From contig CAJJDP010000004.1 of the NCBI GenBank assembly GCA_905182995.1, positions 62,001-126,000 on the forward strand: DNA of 64,000 nt, read 5' to 3'. Shown piece by piece: positions 12,120-24,599 of the stretch (position 1 is its first letter; each line of letters opens with the position of its first letter). This stretch comes from Paramecium octaurelia. Its lineage: Eukaryota; Ciliophora; Oligohymenophorea; Peniculida; Parameciidae. Below the pieces are notes generated by a model, which saw nothing but the letters and a program-made list of their open reading frames with translations, did no database searches and was not told where the DNA came from. A program made the position numbers and the translations under genes.

Positions 12120-15100
12120 TCAGATACTTTCATCCATATTTTTGAATGAAGCATTACAGCATCTATTTATAGATTTGTTCAATCTGATTGACCTAAGTTT
12201 TTCTTTAATATTTCTCTTTTTGTTTTCATTAAATTGATCATGACAATATTTCTTCAATTTCTCTAAAACAGTAATAACATTAAACTGCGGAAAGTATAAC
12301 TCATAGTTCTTCATTTTATCAATGTCGATTTCAGGGACATACAATATAGTTCCATTTGTTTACTATTATCCTTAGAACTGACATTTATCATTTTCATTCT
12401 CTACATAATAATTGCCATTTGCTATCTTCACAGAAGGATGATTGTGTTATTATTAATAATTACCCTTTAAAGGCATATTGGTTTCTGTTCTTACTACCGA
12501 AGTTCTTAAATTATTTAGAGTGTATGGACTTGATCCTTATTTTATTGTATTATTGGTGAGATTATATTAATTGAAAGTTGCATTAGAATAAGAATAATCT
12601 CGTGGATCAAATTCATTTTCAGTATTACGTTGATATTAAACATAAGGATTCTGTAATGTTCCATTTGAATCATCATCTTAATTTTAATTTCTCAAAATAT
12701 TAACATTTTAGCCTAATCCTGTTTTAAACTTCTGATTCATAAAACTTGTTCTCATTTTCTCAATTTGAGAAGACCCTTTTCTTTGGGCAATAGAATGAAC
12801 ATCAGGTTAATGAGAATCTTAAGACTAGCTATCCTAAGATTAATTTGATTTTTCATGAAATGCTCCCTAGATATCAAAACCTAGTTTAACGAGATATGAT
12901 TCATTTAATTAGCTAAAATATTTATGTAGATATTTACTCTTCATTTAGGTATCCAAAATTAATAATAAAATCAATACCTTAATTTAAGATATTCTGATGA
13001 TCAGACATGTTCGATTTTCTTTTAACCTATCTTAGTCTATCATATTTAAGTCTTTGTTGATTTTAACTTGCATTGGCATTTCTTGCTATTTTATAAATAT
13101 TGGTTTGATAGAATACAAAAGGACAATCTTTGTATCTGTGAGTCCATTTGCACACATCACAAGTTCTGCCATATGTCTTTTAATATGTTAACTTTTCTCT
13201 TAATTGATGGAACAATTATCTACAATCTTCATCTTCAGAAATAACTTGTAAGAAATCATTTCTTTCAATATAAACAATAGATAAAAAGGTCTGAGCTTTA
13301 AAGTAAAATTGATAAGATGAATTAATAATAAATTCTAATTCTCCTATGATATCTCCTCTTTAATAATTTCTTTGCATCATTGACGAGTTGACCTCTTTCT
13401 CATTCTTTTAGAGAGCATCAAACCCTTTAGAAATGAAGTAACTGTTAACTTGTCCATCCAAAATAAATATTAATTTATTAGCTGGATCATAGACATTAAC
13501 AATTTCATACCCAGGAGCAAAAGTGGCCTATTTGATTCTTTGACATAAATTATTTATGAGGTTCTCTGGAATATTCTCCTTTAAAAATTTAGATTTCAGT
13601 AGAATTGGTTTGTAAATGTCAATTAATACTTCCTATTTTAATGACCCACTCAATTTATTTAAAACAGAATCGTCCTACTCTTGCAATTATTCATCTATTT
13701 GATGTTTGAACTCAAAATACTTTCTAACCTTCAAGGACAGTTATAAATTTAATTGCTTCTGCTTAATATATTGATTGACTTTTTTCATAGATTTTTTTAA
13801 TAAAGCTTTTTTCTCCTCCAAAGTTTTTAAGATTTCTCCAATCATGGAAATGATATAACCAAAAACACCACACAACACCATAGCCACCACAACTACATAA
13901 AGTCTTTCGATCGAAGTTTAAGGTACAATATCTCCATAACCAACTGTCAAAGTTGTTATAACGCTCCAATATAGTGATACTATGTATCTATCATACCATT
14001 CCTGATGATAATGGCCGTAATAGATGAGCCAACTGTTTTCATCTTGATACACTTCATATTCGATCCTTCCCAAAAGGTGCCAGCCACAACTACACATATG
14101 AGCGACTAACACTAAGAAATACACTAGTTTTCCTAATTCGATCACTGCCTAGACCTCTTCTTTAGCATTCAACAAATCTTCTACATTCTGTATCATTGAT
14201 CTCACTCTTGCTATACGCAATAGCAAAATAAATTGGATGTAAGGGATGTTGAATTAGGCTAAAATAAAAGGGATTGCGATAAGTAGATCCCAAATAAAGT
14301 TGTTAGAAATGTAATGAAAAAATATGTCGCTTCGATTGGTGTGAATGATTCCATGACTATAATAGGCTGTGTTAAAGTTGAGAAGGATTTCAACAATAAA
14401 TATATAACTTGGAATGGTTTCGAATAATAGGGTTGAAATTTGGCTTGATTTATCCAGCTCAAAACTTAGACTCATTGGAATATAGAAGATGTTGATAACG
14501 ATGAAGCACACTACTACTGTGTCCCAAAAAATCTTAAATGTACTCTCAGGATATATTATCCCTATTTTATTTAAATATTGGCTGATAAAATTCCATAATG
14601 AAAGAGTTTAGAATATTATCTTATTAAATATTTGACATATTAAACCATTTAATATTTATTTTTGACTGCCTTATTTGAAATTTTCAAAATCGCTACTTTT
14701 GTCTCCCAATTTAAGGAATATCTCCTGATTCATCAACTTAATCTTTAGTTTATCTGCTTTGGTTTTGAGTTAATATATGAATCTAGCAACGTATTTTATA
14801 ATTTTCAATCCTCCCTTCTTCCAAGTTTGATTCAAACTCTCAATTAAAAAAAATACTTTACCTCTCATTGAAATGCATGCTAGATTACATATAAAACCCA
14901 TCTTCATTTTACAAAATCTATTCATTCCTGGGAGATAGTACTTTAACGGTTGGAATCATAGAACTTCTAGATTAAATCAACTCAATAAAGTTATTATTTC
15001 TGCTGTTTTCATACAATCAAATAAATTACTTTTCTTAGCTTAAATTATCACCTTAATCGGCTAGGGATTGCTGTTTATTTATCTTATGTAAATTGTATTC

Positions 15101-15178
15101 GTTTTCAGAACCAAATATTTATCGTTTAGTAGTGATCAGAGTATAAGGGTCGCTTTCAAAATTTTAGGACGAAATCAT
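12120..15178 (-). CDS. Cyclic-nucleotide-binding-domain K+ channel, 993 aa
   Basis: Introns at 15003-15029, 14864-14888 (GAG acceptor) and 12913-12937 join 993 residues. A polar N terminus of about 180 residues precedes a six-helix channel core. Visible parts are the first membrane helix (VVVCFIVINIFYIPMSL), an S4-like segment (QFILLLRIARVRSM), the pore helix and the K+ selectivity filter TTLTVGYGD, and a final helix. A C-linker leads into a cNMP-binding domain (about residues 480-620: IVNVYDPANKLIFILDG ... RGDIIGELEFI). The C-terminal 350 residues are Asn/Gln-rich and disordered. GYGD indicates K+ selectivity, as in EAG/HCN-like channels. The Paramecium lineage has a very large number of such genes, tied to ciliary excitability. 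The N-terminal exon boundaries are the least certain part. Confidence 0.9.
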
Positions 15179-15259
15179 ATTGAGAATGAATGAGAATATA
15201 ACAAGCAATAAATAATATTGAAAAATGAAATATAAAAATTTAAATTATATTTAATAAGT

Positions 15260-16939
15260 ATGGAAATTGAAAAATGGAAAACTCAATGCAGATACCTTTA
15301 GAACGAATTAGATTCAATGAAATAGCAACTATCAGATGCCAAAGATTTAATAAGATTAAATAAGGAATAATTGAAAATCTGTTATAATCCATAATCATTT
15401 GATTAGAGTAGCGAATGTAAGGCTGCATTGGTGTTGCTAAAATTCGTCTAAGAAGAAAATGAAGTATTAATGAAAAAGGTCGATCAATTGAGCGATGAAA
15501 GAAACCTAGCATTCGATAAAGTAAAACCAGTATTTAATGCGCCTCTAGGCCTTTATTTCTGACCAAATCAACGAGTCAAACCAAAGAATGGAATCATCGT
15601 TGATTACTAGTCTCAATAAAACAATTACTGAATTAAAGAAGAAATTAAATGAATAGGTCCAGATGTCAAATGAAATGATGGGAACAATCTATCTAGAAAA
15701 ACATGTATTTTCAAAAATTATCCACCTTAGTTGACCCAACCCGATTAGTTGACTTTAAATTTTAATAATGTCATTTAATAAATGAATTCAATGCTATTAA
15801 AATAGAAATTACAAATCGAAGAGTTAGTGGAATAAAAAAACGATTTAGCATAACTTAATTTTAGTTTATCCAACGAAATTTTGAAAATTAGAACTCAAAG
15901 ATTCACTCCCAGGAATTAAACAAAGACGTTCTGTATTTATTGATAATAACTTAAATATAGTTAGCCAGCATGAGGATCCATCGAAATTCATTAATAATTT
16001 AGTATAATGTAAGAATTCATCCCAATTATTTAGTATAAAAGAGATTATTTTTTGATGATGATTCACAAGATGAAAAAATGCACATGCAATAATCCGCTGT
16101 CTTTTCACCTCTTTTCTCCCCATCATTACCGCAAAAAGTAAAACGATAGTAAAAGTAACAAATACCAAAGGACTTCAAGTAAGAACCAGAAAAACACATA
16201 CCAAAACTTGACTTAACTAAAGCTTAGCAAATCTAATAATTCAATATCAAAAGGATGTAGTTATTAGCTAATAAATTGGCAAATGAAGGCGTTGAATAGA
16301 AAATTTTTATGTAATTATACTAGTCTATTGTCTAGGCTGTAAGATGAATTGCTGAGAACTAAAAATAAGTATCACGCATAATTAGTCTTGAATTAACAGT
16401 TGGATTTACAATTGACAGAGTTGAACCTCTAAATTATGGAATTTTAAAATGTAAATGAAACATTGATCAAATCTAATCAGATGTACGAGGAAAAATGGTC
16501 AAACATCTTCCAATAGTTCTCTTTTTATAAGGAGTTCTATCTGAAACACAAAGACTAAATTTAGCATAACTTATAATCATATGCTACTTCAGATGATCAA
16601 CAGTAGTTCAGTGTGTTTGAGTTTGAAAAAGCATTGAACTCCTCTAAGATTTACAAAAAGAATACTGCTCAAAAGAATCCCCTTAACAATAATCCTGCTC
16701 TTAGTATCATTAACTATTAGGATGATACTATTCAATAATCATCTTATAGGCTTCCGACTGACAGGTAAGAAGAAGCAAATAAATTCTTAACTTAGTAGTA
16801 TAAATGTTGTTTAATGATGATGGCAAAAGAAGTCATCTCTTTGGATTGCCAACATGTTAAGCCTGTTTAGACTGATCACACTAAAGTGAAAATAAAAAGA
16901 AGCTACAGCAACACTATTGAGTATTTTCCTGTCTTCTGA
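15260..16939 (+). CDS. Coiled-coil protein, 515 aa, unknown function
   Basis: Five introns (15521-15548, 15705-15730, 15864-15891, 16009-16033, 16311-16335; 25-28 nt) bring six exons into one frame. The protein begins MEIEKWKTQCRYLQNEL and has an N-terminal coiled coil of about 200 residues. A polar linker with Ser/Pro motifs (VFSPLFSPSLPQKVKRQ) follows, then a second coiled coil (LQDELLRTKNKYHAQLVLNQ) and a C-terminal region with MMMAKEVISLDCQHVKPV. There is no signal peptide or membrane helix. The two-block coiled-coil design resembles adaptor or scaffold proteins, but no family is recognised. The third intron starts GTTTAT, an uncommon donor here. Confidence 0.8.
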
Positions 16940-17030
16940 TACCCCATAAGTTTATGTGTCTTATCATAGTTCTACCCAATTAATTTAAAAAGATATAAAA
17001 TTAAAGTATTATTATTATTGCAATTTATTA

Positions 17031-18512
17031 ATGACCGATTAAGAGGCACACATACTATGCTTTAATATCAAGGCTACCAAAGAATAAGCGATCAGCATAT
17101 CTGTTCTCTACACTATTACTTTGAGTTTATTTTATGGATCTCTTTTTGTTTTTCTTTGGACTCAAAGAACTAACATTATACTAAAGGAGAGGAGCTGTTA
17201 CATTCTAATACTACAAGCCATCACTACATACGGATTTATAGTTTTATATCCGATAGCTGTACTATCTTCATAAAATTATGTTTATGATGACATCAGCTAT
17301 TATACAATAATATTGTATTATTTAAAATGTTATAAGTTTTATAGCTTAATTTAAATACATTCCAATTTTATGCTATTTGTTGAGGGCCTGCAGGTTTTTT
17401 TATGCTTTTCAAAGGCCATGGAAATTATTTAAGCTTTAGGGACTTAATTTTATAATAGCAATGGCTATTTGTTGTATTTCGATAGGTCTACTTGAAGCAT
17501 ACACACAATTCGACCAAAACATATTCCAACAGAATGAGTCTGAATACAACATCTAAAAAATAATGCCAAGAATGGCTTTTGTGTATATCTCACAACTCAT
17601 CTTGATTCTTGCAATATTTTTCATGAGAAAAGTTAATGTAAGATAAGCAGAATTATATTTTAGAAATTTCAATAGTTCGATTATTGGATAGCATTTGCAA
17701 TTGAACTAATTTAATTCCTAATTAAAATAGTGTTGAGGAACAAGTTTAATTTTATTGATTGCAGTCCCTCTCACAAAATCCCATTGTATTACTACATCGA
17801 TTGCTTCAAATTGTCTTTGATGTTGTTGTGTTCAACTATCCTACCTTTGTTCTTTTAGCATAAATCAATAACAGAATTACCTTTTGAAATGGAATGCTCA
17901 AGTTTTAGATTGTTCCTAGCTTAACCCTAATTTATAGAATTATTTTATCAATACTTGTGTTATTTCGATAGAACAAAATCATAGAAATTAATTATGGAAG
18001 AACCTCAACAAACATAAACAAACCTCAGAATCAACAATAATTATACAAGTCTATTTGAAAACGAGTCTTAATTTAACATTTTCAAATCCTCATTATCAAA
18101 ATGCTTCATCTCCTATATTAATTTTTCATTGTGGCTTGAGAAGGAATAAAACGAGTCAAATGCCGATGATGATAATGAACATTTATTGAGTTCTGAATTC
18201 CAATTTATTTAAGAACTCATTTCTGAATAGAATGTATCCAAAATGCCCTCCACTTAAAAATACAATAAGTAGCTTGCTAATTAAGGTATAAATGATTCAG
18301 GCAGATTGGATTTCACTCAAGATCAAATCAATATAAATAAAGTTGAAAAAATTTGGTTGTACAAAGAGATTCTTTATGAAATTTTAAAGGAAGTGTTTGA
18401 ACAACATTTCAAATACACTAATTCTTACTAGACTTTGTATGAACATTGTGAAAGAAATAGAATAATATGGATCAGGCTAGGATAAATTGGATTGACTGGG
18501 AATTGTAATTGA
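17031..18512 (+). CDS. Multi-pass membrane protein, possibly 7TM receptor with cytosolic helical domain
   Basis: The start MTDQEAHILCFNIKATKEQ is followed by at least five hydrophobic helices (ISVLYTITLSLFYGSLFVFL; ILILQAITTYGFIVLYPIAV; NFIIAMAICCISIGLL; FVYISQLILILAIFF; LSLMLLCSTILPLFF) and then a long soluble tail of about 220 residues. To keep one frame two long introns are needed: one of 40 nt (17394-17433) or 46 nt from the same donor, and one of 35 nt (GTGTTG...GCAG, near 17729-17763). Both exceed the 19-31 nt range of the other genes. The tail has helical blocks such as WLYKEILYEILKEVFEQHF that recall RGS-type domains in ciliate 7TM-RGS proteins, but the match is weak. The 3' end is also unsure, because a coding-like frame continues to about 18800. 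Confidence 0.55.
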
Positions 18513-18810
18513 GTTTCAAAAGCTTGTATGTCATTTTCATATATTATAATTCAGATATTCATAATATTATATTTGTTTTAAATAAAACTCCTTGTGTGAA
18601 CTATCGCATAAAAAAAATCTCCAATATTTAAAAATAATTCTAATATGTTGATTTAAACTGTTAAATTAATGCTCAATCTAAATCACCAAATTTTTCTGAA
18701 CTGAAGAAATTTTAGAATTAAAGCATTCCAATTAAAACAGAAAAAAATTCAATTAAGATTTCAATTTTAAGTTAAATTACTGTAAAATAAGGATGCTTGA
18801 ATAAACTGAG
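18513..18810. other. Spacer or unresolved 3' extension
   Basis: Another frame across this stretch is free of TGA and reads plausibly (for example SPNFSELKKFQNQSIPIKT). It could be a missed final exon of the upstream membrane protein gene, but no intron of suitable length and phase connects the two. Confidence 0.3.
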
Positions 18811-20227
18811 ATGGATAAACAAAAAAGGTTTGAGCACATAGGTAAACTTATTTATTGTTGTTTTTTCTGTATGCTCTGTTATTCGTTTTAGATTGCAGGG
18901 AAGAACATAACATACAACATTTATAACTAAGTATGTGATATTGAGAACGACTATTTTAGGCTAACTTAACTTTTATTTATCCAATGCAATTCGGAATAAG
19001 CCATTTCATCTCTCCATTTGCTCTGCTCTTTGTGGATGCTATCATATCAAATTTCAGAATGGGCTTTGTAATTTATTTAGGAACCTTTAATGCATTTACG
19101 TATTTATTAGGTGCATTAATGGTTGCATCTTGCACTGAAGAGCACTACTTCTATTGCAATGTACGATTTCGTATTAATTAGTCCTACACATTAACAATTA
19201 CGATAGGAATTGAGACCTTTTTTGGAGGAATTGCCAATTGTATATTCTATGTTTCTTATGCGGTGTATGCAAATTCATTAACTAATTCCTACAATAAATA
19301 GTTATACCTAGGAATAGCTTACTCTATACTGTCAACTTGTTAAGTCTTAGGGAATACAATAGGTAATAGTTTTTTTTATTTTAGGATTCTTTTTTTCGAG
19401 TAAGGTCTCCATTTTTCATTACTACTTGATTTTAGTGATAGCCATTCTAATTATCTAAGTCTTTTTGCTATTTGTAAAGGATATAAGACCGAAAAATGAA
19501 CGAAAAACAATAATATTTGGATAATTAATAAAGCAATAATTAAATTAGCTCAGAATAGCATTTTCTTACCCTAAATTTTAATCCTTAATCCCATACACAC
19601 TATTTTCGGCAATGGTACTTAATAGTTAAATTCATGTTAGCTCTAAGGCTGTTATTTTAATGTACTTCCAGTGCTTTTAAAGGGAGTTTTGGGAAAAACG
19701 GATAACCAAAAATCATTTATTATGTTCTTCTTTGGAGGAGTAGGATCTCTACTAGGAGGCTTTTTAAGTGGAAGGATCGGACATTGGACTAGTTTATTTA
19801 ATGTAGCATGGTTTCAAACATTCTTAGTTGGTTTATTTTGCGTTTAATCTTTTTATTCTTATGCTGATAAGATTTTATTCATGACCTATTCAAGTGGATT
19901 CAATTTAGGATTGTCATATTCAGGATTGGAAGCATTGCATGCGATGATGATCGCAAAATTAATAAATAAGGAAAATTACTATTATGTTGCCAATAGTGCT
20001 GTTTGTGTATAATTCTATATGTTTATAATTAGAGTTTAGCATCTACTATCTTATCACTTGTGTTTATTTTTTTGAGTAAAACCACATTTATGTATTTCCT
20101 GTACTTTATGATATTGCTGATATTCTTTAATGTAGCATTTCTGGTGGTTTCATAAAGACGGTTCTCAAGCATCAAACAAGTAAGCCTTATAAATACAGAA
20201 TAATCAGATTCATAAACTAAGGAGTGA
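18811..20227 (+). CDS. Major-facilitator transporter, UNC93-like, 430 aa
   Basis: Introns at 18931-18959, 19161-19181, 19363-19384, 19615-19640 and 20007-20032 yield 430 residues with about ten to twelve hydrophobic segments in two halves separated by a basic cytosolic loop (KDIRPKNERKTI). The first half contains YPMQFGISHFISPFALLFVDA. The second half opens with FSAMLQGCYFNVLPVLLKG, similar in position and pattern to the 'G.G.G.....' helix of UNC93-type MFS proteins, and has FFGGVGSLLGGFLSGRIG, a glycine-rich MFS helix. No signal peptide is needed. UNC93-like proteins are atypical MFS members with regulatory or trafficking roles; the substrate is unknown. The MFS fold is likely, the subfamily tentative. 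Confidence 0.75.
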
Positions 20228-20483
20228 GTGTTATTTGTATTATTATTATATCAAATTGGTTATCATTATTAAATATGTAAAGATTAATATAATAAAACGT
20301 GAGATTTGGTTGCGAAAGTTAAACTTCAGTATTATGAAAAAGAACGAGTACTGATATTTAATTAAATTTAAAATATCCTCCTTTATAAAGAGGACAAATT
20401 TTATTGCTTATCTGTCAAAGATAAATAATTATTTATTGTAAATTAGATTAATTATTTATTCATAATTTATATTATATTGATAA

Positions 20484-23400
20484 TCATTAATCAATAGAAA
20501 AATGTTAATTAGTTTAGAATCTGCTAGAATTCTAATTAGTATTTGATTGATTCGCAAATTTTTGTTTTGTTTCATGCAATGGATTAAAAGGCTTCAATAT
20601 TGAAAGGGAGGTTTTCAATAACTAAAATATATCTTTATCAATACCTTTCGCTTAGAAAACAAGGAACAAGTAAACCCTAGCTTCATTATAAATCTCTATA
20701 AGTGACTACATACAATATTAAAGCCACATTGTTTATGAGTAGCAAACACCTTTTAATAGAACCCTTTAAACTCCTGGAAAGTGATTTATTCTTTTGGATT
20801 CTTTTTGTAGAATCGTTTTAACATATCTTAAACTGCAGCAGCTCCTTTTGTTTTTTAATTAGTCATGCTATTATGGAGTTTTTTCATAAAATTTTCTGAT
20901 TAGAGATCATTTTATTTGAATTATTCTAAAGATTAACCTCCATTCTCGTTGGCCATTATTTATTTTGCTAATTCTTCATATCCTAAGTCTTCATCTTCAG
21001 GTCTGATTAATCCCTCCATCTTTAACACCTATTCTTACTATAATTACAACTATTTTTCTAGTTCTCCCTTGGATTTCATTAAAACTGAACTTTTTTCAGA
21101 GTTTCCCTAATCGTGTATATCTAGAGAATTCCTTTGAGTTAATTACCCAACTTTACTATCCAAACTTGTTTTTGTTTAAGGAGGTTCAAATTAATTCGAA
21201 TCCAAAGGGCCATTTACTTTTTATTTTCCTTAAGAATCAAGTGATCTTTAATTTCTAAGTTGTTGCTGTCTAAAAGATTCTTATGATAATCGAGAACTCC
21301 TTGGAGAAGTAACTTCAAACTATCTAAAATACTCGGAACTTTCATTTGCAGTCTAATATATTACTTAACTTTGATTCAAAGCAATTGCAACTGCTGTTTC
21401 CAATTTTTTAGGTAACTATTGAGCTATTGCTTATTTAATGTTCAAAGGAAGATCTAATTGGGTGATTGTGGTTTGTAGTAATTACATCAATAGATAGTTT
21501 TCGGTTTAGGTCTCCTAATCAATGTGTCCTAAACATAACTTTAATAATAATTACTCTAATGCCAATAAGTAGTGAATTATTGTTAATCTTCATCATTCAA
21601 TTTGATAATCATTTAGAGTTATTGTGGCACTGATGTACTTGACCTTTTGATAGCAGAACTGCCATTAAATTTTAGTTATTCCTTTTTGTGTTTAAATTAT
21701 TCATCTGCTTCTTCAATACTTTGAGATTATTTTAAAGTAAGTTTATCTAGGCTTTATTAAGATGTTCTATTGGAAGGAATTTCCTCAACAGTTTCAATTA
21801 CCTAAGCATCTCCAGCCTTTTTTAGATTCATATGTCTACTTTAAGATTTCTATTATCCTTTTTTTATATGATCTTTCTAAGTGGTGCTTCTTGAAAATTT
21901 CACTTTAGCATTGCCATTTTCTGATTAACTATCTTCACTCTCTTAACAATATTCCTATCCTTCAGTTTGAATTCTTCTCCCGCTGGCATTCATTTTTTTA
22001 TCGACTGATTTAATTCTTTTAGACTAATTCATGGGTTGTCCAGATGATGTCCTTTGTGTTTCAAGATTAGTGCCTGCTTATGTATCATCTTAATCTTTAA
22101 TTGAATTTTAATTCTTAAAGAAATCTTTGGATGCAACTTCTAAAGTAGTTTATCTTCTTGTGACTTTATTAGAGAAGGCCTGTTTTTTAATTTTTTATTT
22201 TTTCAATTCAGCAGATTAATTTAGGGTGGAATCCTCTTCTTCTATTTTAAGAATAGACTTCTATTTTTTCTTCTTTGGATTGAAATTCGTTTAACTCAAT
22301 TGTAACGATAATTTAACAGATCTTTCTGAATTAGACTTTGGACTATCTATTTGTTTGGTTTCCAATAAGGTTTGATTTTTTGATTTAACTTTCTAACTTG
22401 CTTTAACAGTATTTGAATGAGTTGGAGATCTCTCAAATCCCATGTCATCCAATCGTTCTTTATTTGAAATTTCACTAGTTTTATACATCTATTATGATGA
22501 ATCTAATCTCTAATCAATAGAATATCCGTCTTCATTAAATTAATTGTCAAATTCATAGACAGATTTATACCTACTAGTTAATCGAGGTGAACCATTCTAT
22601 GAATTTTGAATGTTTTAATCATCACTTTTATCTTAAAACTCTGTATTTTAGTATTTTAATTCTCTCCCTGAATTCGGAGTTATTTTATTTAATTCGCCTT
22701 TGAGTTGATACACTTTTTACTAGAACTACTGATTATCTTTTTATAATTTTGAAATTAAATTTTACTATCCAATATCAGAACATTATGTAGCTTAATCTTG
22801 AAAGGTCTTGGAATTCAAAGAAGACAACTGTTTTTCTAATTTCTTAAATTCATAATTTAATTGTGCTTTATCCTATTCTGATTTACTAACATTTAACTTC
22901 ATTGACTCCAATTCTAAAGCTGTTTAAATATACTGATTTTCTGTTTGTCTAACCTTATTCTGTAACTCAAATATTTCCTGATTCTTCTTATCCACTTCCA
23001 TTTTCTTTTCAATTAATTCCTATCTAATTTTCTCACTTACCTGAGATTCATCAGCCGAACTTTAATTACCTCTCTTAGATGAACTTAACTTATCTTTTTT
23101 ATGTTAAGGCTACTAAACTTATAAAGTTCTGCTTTTCAATAATTCATCCTATTTTTATTTCTGTTACACTTATTAAAATAATTTAGCAACAATCTTAAAC
23201 GTTTCCGATTATATGTCCTTATAATTATGGGTAACATGATGAATAAATTCCTCCAACACATCCCTTGCCACTTAAGGCTCCTACTTAGAAGCCTCAACCA
23301 TTAATTAATCCATTTCTGTTGTCTTAGTATAAATGGTCTTATAGATCTATTTTAACTTTTCAGTTGCTGATGATTCACCCATTTGAGTAAACTCATGTTT

Positions 23401-24144
23401 CTCCTGCATCACCTTCTGTATCTCCTCTATATTCTTTTAGTTGTCCTTGATAATTTCTGATAATTTAATCTCAAGGTAATCCTTATTGAATCCTCGTATT
23501 GCTTCTTGAATGTCCAAATTAGTGTCCGTCCCTTCACTTAACATTATTGTTATTTTTGGATCGTAGCGTTTCATTACAATTTGCATATTCAGTTTATTGC
23601 TCTATTTTAGGACTTCCTATAAAATGTCTCTTTAATTATCATCAATTTCGTAGTTCATTTTATGCTTGTATTCAGTTTATGGTTATCCGGAAATCGAAGG
23701 CAATCCTGTCTATTAACTACTCATCTACCTCGTCATATTTTTATTCTAAGGAGTCTGGTAACTTGATACTCGCACCCCTCCTAATTACCCTATTTCTCCA
23801 ATCCCATCCTTCATTTATTTCTTGGCTTACGATATTAACTCTGCCTTTTATTGATAGTCACTTGGCTCATTGTCAAACTCATTAACCATTTTACTATTAT
23901 AAACAGCCTTGTATAATTCCTTCCATACTGATGACAGTTTATTCACGATATGGCTAAATTCATTCAAATCTCTCGATTACAGTAGAAACCCTATTTCATT
24001 AGCTGCAGCATCCAAATTATTAGACACTGTTTACAGATTTGCTAAAGTGCCCTACTTAACAATTGATTTATTCAACCCTTATAAATATTACTGTAGTTTC
24101 TGTAAACTCTAATGCTCTGCTTAACTCTATTGAATTGATAACAT
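20484..24144 (-). CDS. Large coiled-coil protein, 1205 aa
   Basis: Introns at 21515-21534 (20 nt, GTTTAG donor) and 20622-20644 (23 nt) keep one frame from MLSIQQSQAEHQSLQKL to a TGA after HFSIDQ. A third candidate at 23020-23040 is exactly 21 nt with GTAAGT...TAG and no in-frame TGA, so the product is 1205 or 1198 residues. The N-terminal 330 residues are helical and not heptad-rich. Residues about 370-560 form a strong coiled coil. The middle is long, charged and Ser/Lys-rich, and the C terminus is again helical (AVQDMLKRFYKKNPKEQITF). No domain is recognised. The architecture suggests a cytoskeletal or cortical scaffold. Its 5' end faces about 450 bp of noncoding DNA. Confidence 0.85.
20622..20644 (-). 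other. Terminal 23-nt intron that decides the C terminus
   Basis: Without splicing this GTATTG...TTTTAG segment the frame would stop at 20615 after KVLIKIYFSY. With splicing it continues for about 46 more residues (LLKTSLSILKPFNPLHETK...) that look coding. I chose the spliced version because the intron is canonical for this genome and not a multiple of three. Confidence 0.75.
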
Positions 24145-24599
24145 TTTGGTGTTATATATATGTTTAATATATAAAATACAAAATAATAATTAACTCAAAG
24201 TAATTCAAAACAATTATTTATAATATTTCATTAAAAATGCTGGATTTTAATTAATTAATTAATTAATTTTATTAAATGCAAAGGTTTATCTTAATTAAAT
24301 CTATAATTTATTAAGAATTTTGTTTACAACAAACAATTATAAAATTAGATATATTCGATTCACAATCTCATTTATCTTTATAAATGGCCATTCTTTAATT
24401 TTTCTCATTATTAGTAATTGCAAACTGACTTTCTAATATTATTTTGACTCTAAATTCAATCATAAATTCATTATTTTTAAGATATATAACTATAAACTTA
24501 ATTCGAAATTATGAGTTATTATTGGTTAAGCAATAAAATTTTGATTAATGATTAAATAATAAATTCTAAATAATTTGTGCAAAGAAATTTATATTGTTA
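24145..24599. other. AT-rich intergenic region between a gene start and a gene end
   Basis: No coding-like frame is convincing. It lies between the 5' end of the 1205-aa coiled-coil gene and the 3' end of the cysteine-repeat gene (both minus strand) and includes a TTAA simple repeat. It should carry the promoter of the coiled-coil gene and the terminator of the cysteine-repeat gene. Confidence 0.5.
24247..24268. repeat. (TTAA)n simple repeat
   Basis: About five uninterrupted TTAA units lie in noncoding DNA. Confidence 0.85.

Noticed and set aside
14254..14511. Several short minus-strand frames read as separate small membrane proteins
   Set aside because: They are pieces of one K+ channel gene cut apart when TAA/TAG are read as stops.
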